In this document: in pieces, positions 1-6,493 of the stretch
Position numbering within the stretch: position 1 is the first letter of the stretch
How the letters are laid out: each line of letters begins with the position of its first letter
Assembly: GCA_050733055.1 (NCBI GenBank)
Contig: JBOHSI010000050.1
Coordinates: forward strand, 1 to 7,104
Length of the DNA: 7,104 nucleotides
Direction of reading: 5' to 3'
Source of the DNA: DASUAL01 sp050733055
Lineage (GTDB): Bacteria > Gemmatimonadota > Gemmatimonadetes > Gemmatimonadales > GWC2-71-9
Notes under the pieces: generated by a model
What the model was told of the DNA's origin: nothing
Database searches by the model: none
The model's input: only the letters and a program-made list of their open reading frames with translations
Position numbers and translations under genes: made by a program

Positions 1-1152
1 GAGGTGCTCCACGCCGATCGACGGCGCGCCCCGGGACAGCATCATCGCGCGCTCGAGCACGTTCCGCATCTCGCGGACGTTGCCGGGCCACCCTGCCGAC
101 AGCAAGCGGTCCAGGGCCTCGGGCGAGCATACGCCCGGGCAGCCGGGCAGCTCCACCCGCAAGGCCGCGAGAATGCGCGTGAGCAATGCCAGCCGATCGT
201 CGCGTGAGCGGTCGCGTACCGGGGGAAGATGGATCGGCAGGACCCTGAGCCGATAGTACAAGTCCTCCCGGAACCGGCCGGCCTTGACGTCCGCCGGAAG
301 ATCGCGGTTCGTCGCCGCGATGAGCCGCACATCCACGGACAGCTCGCGGGTTCCGCCGAGCCGATGGAACCTCTTCTCATCGAGCAACGTCAACAGCTTG
401 GGCTGCTGCTCGATCGCCAGCTCGCCGATCTCGTCGAGGAACACCGTGCCGCCCTCAGCGATCTCGAACAGTCCCGGCTTGCGCTCCTTCGCGCCGGTGA
501 AAGCCCCCTTCTCATGGCCGAACAGCTCGGGGTCCAAGAACGTGGCGGACAGGCTCCCGCAATTCACTTCGACGAACGGGCCCGCCGCCCGCAGGCTCAA
601 CCGATGGATGAGGCGCGCGACCCAGCCCTTCCCCGTGCCGCTTTCGCCGGTGAGCAACACCGTCGTCTTGTCGCTCTTCGCGAGCAGCTCCACCTGGGCC
701 GCGAGCTCCTGCATGTCAGGCGAGACGCCGAGCGAGTCGAGGCCCTCCGCCAGGTGGTCGCGGGCTCGCAGCAACGCATTCTGGCGCGTGAGCCGGATTT
801 TTTTCGCGACCCGCGCCGTGGCCGCCGCGAGATGATTCATGTCGACGGGCTTCGTCAGGAAGTTCTCGGCACCGAGCTGCATCGCCCGCACTGCGGTTCC
901 GATGTCGCCCTGGGCCGTGAGCAGGATGACGGACGCATCGACGCTGCGCAGGCGCTCCACGATGTCGAGCCCATCCGCGCCGCGGAGGTGGAGGTCGAGA
1001 ATCACGACGTCCGGCCGGACGCGTTGGTAGGTCTCGAGGCACGATTCGCCGGTGGTCTCGCGCGCCACGTCGTAGCCTACGCGCTCGAAGTAGTCGCCGA
1101 CCACGCGCAACACGTCGGCGTCGTCGTCGATGATGAGCAGGGTTTCAGCCAT
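1..1152 (-). CDS. Sigma-54-dependent response regulator (NtrC/AtoC type), C-terminus cut by window edge
   Basis: The first 384 codons of an NtrC-type activator. Residues 1-120 are a CheY-like receiver: METLLIID-like first strand (MAETLLIIDDD) with acidic pocket D9/D10, phospho-acceptor D53 in VILDLHL, T79 and K101 in LTKPVD, so all key residues are present. After a short helical linker comes the sigma-54 AAA+ ATPase: Walker A GESGTGKG at 169-176, the sigma-54-contacting loop GAFTGA at 216-221, Walker B TVFLDE at 236-241, the ATNRDL segment around 281, the FREDLYYRL arginine-finger region near 293-302, and GWPGNVREMRNVLERAM at about 354-370. The Fis-type DNA-binding helix-turn-helix expected next lies beyond the left edge. 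The protein would remodel sigma-54 RNA polymerase at enhancer-dependent promoters after phosphorylation by a partner histidine kinase, which is not in the window. It overlaps the lipid kinase gene by 8 bases and is probably translated from the same mRNA. Walker A has Gly-Trp where relatives usually have Glu-Leu. An A7 run lies in the linker. The family call is certain; target genes and signal are unknown. Confidence 0.96.
   Translation of the reverse strand, partial: MAETLLIIDDDADVLRVVGDYFERVGYDVARETTGESCLETYQRVRPDVVILDLHLRGADGLDIVERLRSVDASVILLTAQGDIGTAVRAMQLGAENFLTKPVDMNHLAAATARVAKKIRLTRQNALLRARDHLAEGLDSLGVSPDMQELAAQVELLAKSDKTTVLLTGESGTGKGWVARLIHRLSLRAAGPFVEVNCGSLSATFLDPELFGHEKGAFTGAKERKPGLFEIAEGGTVFLDEIGELAIEQQPKLLTLLDEKRFHRLGGTRELSVDVRLIAATNRDLPADVKAGRFREDLYYRLRVLPIHLPPVRDRSRDDRLALLTRILAALRVELPGCPGVCSPEALDRLLSAGWPGNVREMRNVLERAMMLSRGAPSIGVEHL
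798..804 (-). other. A7 homopolymer in the linker of the response regulator
   Basis: Seven T on the plus strand read as seven A in the mRNA, in codons GCG AAA AAA ATC (residues 116-119). A7 is unusual in a gene of this GC content. If one A is added by polymerase slippage, the new frame reads 27 codons and stops at 716-718, leaving a receiver-only product of about 145 residues. The run and the alternative frame are seen in the sequence; actual slippage is only a possibility, since it is normally more efficient on longer A runs. Confidence 0.4.
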
Positions 1153-2047
1153 GACGCTCCACGATCACCGGCAGAGCGCCCGGCAGGACGCGCGCCTCAA
1201 GGGGCGCGTCGCCTTCCGGCTCGCCGTCGAGCTGCACCGGGCGCGGCGGACCCTCGAGTACCTCGACCCGTACGGTGCGGCCCCGACCGAACCACACCCG
1301 CCGCGAGCCATTGCGGGGCCGGCGCAGCAGCTCCAGGAACGCGGACACGCTCCCGAGCGTGCCGTCGGCCGTGAGGGCCACCACGTCGAGCCAGCCGTCG
1401 TCGGGGGCGATGTCCTCGCGCAGCCGCAGAAACGGCGGGACCAGCTCGCCACAGTTCGCGACCAGGACGGTCGCAGCAGGGAGCTCCCGCGCCTCGCCGT
1501 CCACCGTCACGCGGTGCAAGGGGCTCGTCACGTCGGGGAGCGCGGCCAAGGCATGCGCGACGTAGGCGGCCATCTTCCAGCGCCGCTTCTCGACCTCACC
1601 CGTCGCCGCCATGAGCCGGGCGTCGAATCCGGTCCCACAGCACACGGCGAAGTAGTGTGTCCCGTCGGGGCGCTCGACGGCGCCCAGATCGATGGCGAGG
1701 GGTTTCCCCTTGAGAATTGCCCGCGCCGCCGCCGCCGGACGCCGGGGCAGTCGCAGGTTCCCGGCGAGGACGTTGCCCGTCCCGCCTGGCACGAGTCCGA
1801 GCGGGATGCCGCTCCCCACCATCCCGGCGGCGACCTGCATGGCCGTGCCGTCACCGCCGTAGCAGACGAGCACGTCGATCCCCCGGGCGCGGCCCTCCGC
1901 GGCGAAGCGTCGCGCGTCGCCGGCCCGCGCGGTGGCGAGGACCTCCACCGACCACCCGCCGCCCCGCAAGGTGTCGCGGATCGCCGTCACCGCGCGCGCA
2001 TCGGTGCGCCCGGCCGCCGGATTCGTGATCAGCAGCGCCCGCGTCAT
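1145..2047 (-). CDS. Diacylglycerol/lipid kinase, YegS-DgkB (LCB5) family
   Basis: A complete 300-residue cytoplasmic lipid kinase with a DAGK catalytic fold, the usual length for bacterial members of this family. These enzymes transfer the ATP gamma-phosphate to diacylglycerol or related lipids, making phosphatidic acid in the DgkB case. Visible motifs in order: NPAAGR at 9-14 (nucleotide-site strand and turn), GGDGT at 64-68 (signature ATP-binding loop), PGGTGN at 87-92, IDLG at 119-122, GTGFDA at 138-143 (start of the C-terminal beta-sandwich lobe), the APDDGWLDVVAL segment, and LDGE at 273-276, where the Asp-Gly-Glu matches the region proposed to carry the catalytic Glu in DgkB. After GGDGT the protein has AMQV where many relatives have xNEV. 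No signal peptide or membrane span is seen. The ATG follows the tamB stop with no gap, and a purine-rich GGGAG on the minus strand (2064-2060) lies 12 nt upstream, rather far for a good ribosome site, so coupling from tamB is likely. The lipid substrate cannot be told from sequence; a sphingoid or phosphatidylglycerol kinase is possible. Confidence 0.93.
   Translation of the reverse strand: MTRALLITNPAAGRTDARAVTAIRDTLRGGGWSVEVLATARAGDARRFAAEGRARGIDVLVCYGGDGTAMQVAAGMVGSGIPLGLVPGGTGNVLAGNLRLPRRPAAAARAILKGKPLAIDLGAVERPDGTHYFAVCCGTGFDARLMAATGEVEKRRWKMAAYVAHALAALPDVTSPLHRVTVDGEARELPAATVLVANCGELVPPFLRLREDIAPDDGWLDVVALTADGTLGSVSAFLELLRRPRNGSRRVWFGRGRTVRVEVLEGPPRPVQLDGEPEGDAPLEARVLPGALPVIVERHG
1157..1161 (-). 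promoter_or_regulatory. Shine-Dalgarno site of the response regulator gene
   Basis: On the minus strand TGGAG ends 4 nt before the ATG at 1152, inside the last codons of the lipid kinase. This is the clearest ribosome site of the three gene junctions. It fixes the regulator start at 1152, giving an 8-base overlap (ATGGCTGA) with the kinase stop. The start also puts the receiver domain's first strand and acidic pocket at the normal distance from the N-terminus. The spacing is slightly short. Confidence 0.55.
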
Positions 2048-5000
2048 CTAGTAGCGCTTCTCCCAGAACAGGTCGAGACCGACTTGCCGCGACACATCGG
2101 TCGGCGTCTCGCTCCCGGTGCATGTCTGGACCGGCTCGAAGCTCGCTTCCGTTCGCCACTCCGGGCTGATCCGGAATTGGACCGAAAGCCCGAGCATGTT
2201 GGGCAGCGCAAATTCCCGCCCCTCGCAGAACCCCGCGTTGAGCACGAGGAACGTCTTGGGCCCGAGTTGACGCCCCACGGCGAGCTGCCAGCCGAGCACG
2301 GCATTCCCCCGCGGCCCGCTCGCGGCGCGGATTGCCGGGCGGATCTCCAGGTAGTCTACCGGCACGCCGCCGGAGACGATGGTCTGCTCGATCTCGCCCG
2401 ATAACACGGCCAGGGCGCTCTGGAGCAGCGCGCTGCGATCGGCGATGCCACCCTGCTCGCCCGCCAAGTCCACGCTGCTCTTGCCGAATAGGACGTACGA
2501 AATCACCTCGGTCTGTGCCAGATCGAGCCCCTGCGCCTGCAGGGTCACCCGCGGCACCAGCAACGTCCCGGTGATGTGCGCGACGACCGTGATGTCCTCC
2601 GGACTCCGCTGGGTCGGCGTCGGCACGGGATGGACCACGTGCTTCGCCTCGATGTCGAGCGCCGCGTCCTGGTCCGGCGTGCCGAAATACCGCACCGTCC
2701 CCTGCGTCACGACGAACTCGCGGGTGATCGGGCCGATCCTCAGGCGGTAGGTGCCGCGCACTGCTTGCAGCGTGCCGCTCACGAGATAGAGGTTCCGCTG
2801 CTTGGTCAGGTGCACCGTGCCGGCGAGCTGGATGTTCGCCTCATTGGAGCGCAGCCAGACGTCACTCCCCATTTCGAGCTCGAGCTCATCGATGCGCAGG
2901 CTGTCGAGAAACACGTTCTGAAATTCGCGGCCCAGACGCTGCTGCGCGATGATCGACGCGAGCGTCGTGTCCATCAGCTCGTCGAGATCGACGATCCGCT
3001 TCTGTACCAGATCCGCGAAGTACAACACGCCGGACGGGGCCTTCGCGCGCCCCGTGAGGGTGGCCCCGAGGACGGGGCCCCTGAGCGTCAATTGCCCGCT
3101 CGCGGTCATGCTCACCGTGTTCCGCAGGTCGAGCGCCTTGAACTGATCGGCCGCGATCCGCAGGTCGAGCACCGGACGGGTCAGCTGCTCCAGCCGTACC
3201 ACCCCGCTCGCGTCCGCGCGCCCCTTGCCGCTCCGCGCCGAGAGCGAACGGATCGCGATCGTATCCCCCGAGAGCACGAGCCGGCCCGCGATGCCCTCGT
3301 AGCGGACGTTGAGGGCGGGAATCGTCGCCGCCGCGCCCCCGATTTCGAGCGCGCCGCGCAGCCGCGGCTTTTCCCAGGTGCCCGCGATACCGAGGTCCGC
3401 CGAGAACACGCCAACCACGCGCTGCAGCGCGGGCGTGACCGCTTCCAGCACGGACAGATCCACGCTGTCGGCCGTCGCCCGCACGGACAGCGTGTCGGGG
3501 AGCTGGCGCCGGGCTACCGGGACGAGGGAGAGGTCGAGGGGGAGGTGCGCTTGCAGGTTCAGGATCTGCTGACCCGAGCGCCACAGGTGGACGCCGGCGT
3601 CGAGACGCCGGGCACGATACCCGAACGTCCCGTCCATGAACGGTGCCCGGAACGCGCCGAACGACGCGTTGGTGAGCGAGAACGCGCCTCGCGCTGCGGG
3701 GTCGGTGCGCGTGCCGGAGAGCGCCGCGGTGGCGGTGATCGTGCCGCCCACGCCCAGCGTGTCGCGCTCGAGCAACGCGTACAGGCCCGCCAGCGGGAAA
3801 CCTTCGAGCTGGACGTGGGCGTTGGCCCGCTCGCGCGTCGGCAGGTCGCCTTCGAGCACCAGGCTGCCGGAGCCGTATGCGCTGTGCAGGACCAGGCGGC
3901 TCACACGTACGGCCGAATCGTCGACAGTCAACGCGGTCGGCCGCTCCAGCACCCAGACGTCGCCAGGGAGCTGCAAGGCGAGCGAGTCGAGGCCGATCGT
4001 GATCACGCCGGAGCGTGAGTCGGCGCGCCGAGCGAACCAGCCGCCCGCGAGAAATCCCGCGCCCTCACCAACCCGCGCGCGCGAGAACCAGGCAAGCGAG
4101 TCCCGCGAGCCCTGGGCCGCCAGCACCGCCGCCCCGAACCCAAGGACGTCACGGGTCACCGAGTCGACCGTCGCGTCCACCTGGAACGCCGGCACGGGGC
4201 CGGGGCGATACGCGCCGCTAACGCGCCCCCCGAGCACGTCCCAGTCCCGCCACTTCAGGCGCGTGACGCTGGCGCGCGTCTCGAGTCCCAGGGAGTCGAG
4301 CGAACCCTCGAGCGTGAGTAACACGCGAGCCGAGCCCGCGAGCGGGCCCTCGATTCCGCTGCCGGGGTCGCCGGCCGCGCCCCCCCCACCCCTACCCCCA
4401 CCCCGGTCCGCACGCCCCGCGAGCCAGCTCACCAACGAATCCAGCGAATTCAGGCTGTCGGCGTCGAAATCGAGCGCCAGCACGCCGCGGGTTCCGCGGC
4501 TCCAGCCGAGCGAGCCGGAGCCGGAGGTGATCAACCCGGGCTGCGCCACGCGCAGCGAGTCGACGTACAGCCGGCGGTCGGCGAACCGCACCCGCGCGAC
4601 GCCCGAGTCGAGCGGCGTGCCGGCGAAGAGCGACGGCGCCAGCGTGGCCTCGAGCGCTCCCACCGGGGGTGTCGCACTGTCTCCCGCAACGCCGCCGCGC
4701 ACGGTGAAGGTGAGGCGCGATGGGGGCCCCCGGTGAAGCCAACTCGCGAGGTCCAGGTCCCGCGCGCGCAGGGTGAAGTCCCGCGCTCCGTAGCTCGGGA
4801 GCCCGAGCAACAGCACCCCGTCCCCCGTCACGGTGCCGCCCGCCGAGCGGAGCTCGGCGTGCGTCTCAAGCGCGGCAAGCGTACCGCTCAGCTTCACCGG
4901 CCCCGCAACGGCGCCGCGGAGCGGCAGGGCCGGGAAGCTCCCCTCGAGCCCGTCGAACGACAGCGAGTCGGCCGCAACGTCGGCGTCGATTCCGAGCGTG

Positions 5001-6493
5001 TCGGTCCGGCTATCGAGCCGCATCGAGCCCGTGACCCGGCTCGGTGGCCGCTCCCCATCGCGGTGCTCCAGCGTGCCGGCGAAGTGCGCGTTCTTGAGTG
5101 GACCGCTCAGGGTACCGGCGGCGTATAGCTGCCCGCGCAGCGTGACCGCCGGGACCAGCCGCTGCACCGTGCCGAGGTCCACCGCGGCCGCTTCGATGGT
5201 GAAGGGCTGAAACAGCATGCCCTCCGTCGCGAGCAGATCGACTTCCCCTTGCCCGCGAATACGCGTTTCCGGCCATCCCGGAACGAGCGAGTCGCGGAAC
5301 ACCCAGTCGACGTCCAGCGTCAGCGAACGCAGCCGGCCGGCGGCCCCGCTGTGGCCGCTCAACCGTCCCGCGAATGGGAGCGTGTCGAGGAAGCCGCGAG
5401 CGAACTCCAGGTCGAAGTCCTGGGCGGTGAGGTCCGCGTCGCGCAACTCCACGATCCCGGAATCCGCCACGGTGAGCGCCGTGAGACGGCCGGTCACCCT
5501 CCCGCCGGCGTCGTCCAAACGGAGGGGATCGAGCCCGACCTCGAGCAGGCGTCCTCCGTGCGAGCGAAGCCGCACCCCGCCGGCGAGCACCGCGGCGCCG
5601 GGGCGCCCCGCGAACTGCGCGTCGATGAAGCGGAAGTCGCGCAGCGTGGCCGAGTCGGCGCGGAGCGTGAGATCGAAGAGCAGGGTATCGCGCGGCCAAC
5701 TGACCCGTCCGCGCGCCGCCTGCAGCGCCGAGCCGGGGAGGCGCACGCGCCGCAGGTTGACGTCCAGCGTATCGCCGAGGACGCGTAGCCGGCCCCCCAC
5801 GTCGACGAGCCGAACGGCGGGATCGCTGCTCTCCACCGCCAGCCGCGCGATGTCTATGCGGATCCCGCGCTCGCGGGGCGAGGAGATCTGCACGACGGGG
5901 AGGCGCGCGTCGAGGTGCTCGAACCGCCGGATCCGCAAGCGGCCGTCCGGGCCACCATCGGCGATCTCGAGGGCGGTGTCGCCTGGCTCGGGCGTCCGTG
6001 CCTGGAGCCGCAGCGTGACGCTCCCGTCCTCGATCCGCACGTTCCGGAATGCGATGAGCGTCGCGGGCCTGCGGGAGCCGGTGTCGGGGGCGGGGCCGCG
6101 CAGCCGCAGCAGCTCCTCGATGTTGAGCCGGCCGCTCGGGTGTTGGACGATATTGATCACCGGCTGCCGTAGGGCGAACTCGAACAGCGCCACCCGGCCG
6201 GCCGCGAAGTCCAGTGGGTTGTAGGCGAGGTCCGCGCGCGGCAGCCAGGCGACGAGCGTGGTGTCGGCGTCGAACAGCCGCACCTGCGAGAGCGTGATTC
6301 CGGTGAGCAGGGACCCGCTCACATCACCGATCTCGACGGATCCCGTGAATACGCGGCTGAGCGAGCTTTCCGCGACGCGGGCCAACAGCCGGCGCCCGGC
6401 CCCGGTACCGACCAGCGAACTCAGCGCGCCCAGGAAGCAGGCGAGCAGCCCGACGATGGACCACAGCGCGGCACCGAGCGAGCGTCGTACCAT
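2048..6493 (-). CDS. tamB: TamB family translocation/assembly protein (inter-membrane bridge)
   Basis: A complete 1481-residue protein of the TamB/AsmA-like superfamily, which forms long hydrophobic-grooved beta structures across the periplasm. TamB works with TamA in outer-membrane biogenesis and is implicated in phospholipid transport. Residues 1-4 (MVRR) are basic and 7-28 are hydrophobic, forming an inner-membrane signal anchor. Residues about 45-135 look like the AsmA-type N-terminus (GSVEIGDVSGSLLTGITLSQ, later SGRLNIEELLRLRG). The middle, to about residue 1100, is a long run of alternating beta-strand segments. The C-terminal TamB domain (DUF490, roughly 1120-1481) shows GTYRLRIGPITREFVVTQG from residue 1247 and ISYVLFGKSS around 1331-1340. 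The protein ends GLDLFWEKRY. E. coli TamB has about 1260 residues, so this one is long. The frame stays open to 6748, but that extension overlaps the barrel gene and is Arg-rich, so the ATG at 6493 is chosen. Oddities are a Gly-rich linker at 697-713 and only three cysteines (19, 1423, 1458). Confidence 0.93.
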   Translation of the reverse strand: MVRRSLGAALWSIVGLLACFLGALSSLVGTGAGRRLLARVAESSLSRVFTGSVEIGDVSGSLLTGITLSQVRLFDADTTLVAWLPRADLAYNPLDFAAGRVALFEFALRQPVINIVQHPSGRLNIEELLRLRGPAPDTGSRRPATLIAFRNVRIEDGSVTLRLQARTPEPGDTALEIADGGPDGRLRIRRFEHLDARLPVVQISSPRERGIRIDIARLAVESSDPAVRLVDVGGRLRVLGDTLDVNLRRVRLPGSALQAARGRVSWPRDTLLFDLTLRADSATLRDFRFIDAQFAGRPGAAVLAGGVRLRSHGGRLLEVGLDPLRLDDAGGRVTGRLTALTVADSGIVELRDADLTAQDFDLEFARGFLDTLPFAGRLSGHSGAAGRLRSLTLDVDWVFRDSLVPGWPETRIRGQGEVDLLATEGMLFQPFTIEAAAVDLGTVQRLVPAVTLRGQLYAAGTLSGPLKNAHFAGTLEHRDGERPPSRVTGSMRLDSRTDTLGIDADVAADSLSFDGLEGSFPALPLRGAVAGPVKLSGTLAALETHAELRSAGGTVTGDGVLLLGLPSYGARDFTLRARDLDLASWLHRGPPSRLTFTVRGGVAGDSATPPVGALEATLAPSLFAGTPLDSGVARVRFADRRLYVDSLRVAQPGLITSGSGSLGWSRGTRGVLALDFDADSLNSLDSLVSWLAGRADRGGGRGGGGAAGDPGSGIEGPLAGSARVLLTLEGSLDSLGLETRASVTRLKWRDWDVLGGRVSGAYRPGPVPAFQVDATVDSVTRDVLGFGAAVLAAQGSRDSLAWFSRARVGEGAGFLAGGWFARRADSRSGVITIGLDSLALQLPGDVWVLERPTALTVDDSAVRVSRLVLHSAYGSGSLVLEGDLPTRERANAHVQLEGFPLAGLYALLERDTLGVGGTITATAALSGTRTDPAARGAFSLTNASFGAFRAPFMDGTFGYRARRLDAGVHLWRSGQQILNLQAHLPLDLSLVPVARRQLPDTLSVRATADSVDLSVLEAVTPALQRVVGVFSADLGIAGTWEKPRLRGALEIGGAAATIPALNVRYEGIAGRLVLSGDTIAIRSLSARSGKGRADASGVVRLEQLTRPVLDLRIAADQFKALDLRNTVSMTASGQLTLRGPVLGATLTGRAKAPSGVLYFADLVQKRIVDLDELMDTTLASIIAQQRLGREFQNVFLDSLRIDELELEMGSDVWLRSNEANIQLAGTVHLTKQRNLYLVSGTLQAVRGTYRLRIGPITREFVVTQGTVRYFGTPDQDAALDIEAKHVVHPVPTPTQRSPEDITVVAHITGTLLVPRVTLQAQGLDLAQTEVISYVLFGKSSVDLAGEQGGIADRSALLQSALAVLSGEIEQTIVSGGVPVDYLEIRPAIRAASGPRGNAVLGWQLAVGRQLGPKTFLVLNAGFCEGREFALPNMLGLSVQFRISPEWRTEASFEPVQTCTGSETPTDVSRQVGLDLFWEKRY
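4380..4404 (-). other. G-quadruplex-forming motif in the tamB coding strand
   Basis: On the plus strand there are four C runs of 8, 4, 5 and 4 bases (4380-4387, 4389-4392, 4395-4399, 4401-4404) separated by A, TA and A. The coding strand and the mRNA therefore carry four G runs of at least four bases with loops of only 1-2 bases, which satisfies the standard G4+L1-7 rule with a wide margin. It encodes a Gly/Arg stretch (about residues 697-705) that is probably a flexible linker between two beta segments of TamB. The C8 run is also the longest homopolymer noticed in the window and could slip or be miscounted in sequencing. The motif is seen directly; folding in the cell is inferred. Confidence 0.75.

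Noticed and set aside
716..1042. 108-codon minus-strand frame inside the response regulator
   Set aside because: It is an out-of-frame reading of the receiver region and not an independent gene. It is mentioned only as the frame reached if the A7 run slips.
229..1374. 381-codon plus-strand open frame opposite the response regulator
   Set aside because: It is antisense to an intact receiver plus AAA+ protein with all motifs present; its composition is that of a shadow frame.
1722..1738. Short GCC triplet repeat in the kinase gene
   Set aside because: It encodes a small Ala run in a helix and is too short to suggest a functional or unstable repeat.
1130..2404. 424-codon plus-strand open frame opposite the kinase and the end of tamB
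   Set aside because: It spans two real genes on the other strand, has low-complexity Arg/Pro/His content and no family resemblance.
2576..4018. 480-codon plus-strand open frame opposite tamB
   Set aside because: Its product is Arg/Glu/Gln/His-rich with no recognisable domain, as expected for the antisense of a high-GC gene. The minus-strand frame is a clear TamB.
4074..4083. Alternating CG run (Z-DNA-like)
   Set aside because: Only five CG steps, encoding Arg-Ala codons; expected by chance at this base composition.
3636..4736. 366-codon plus-strand Ser/Pro/Arg-rich frame
   Set aside because: It is the antisense of the TamB beta segments; the Ser/Arg richness follows from the gagtcg-type words encoding Asp-Ser on the other strand.
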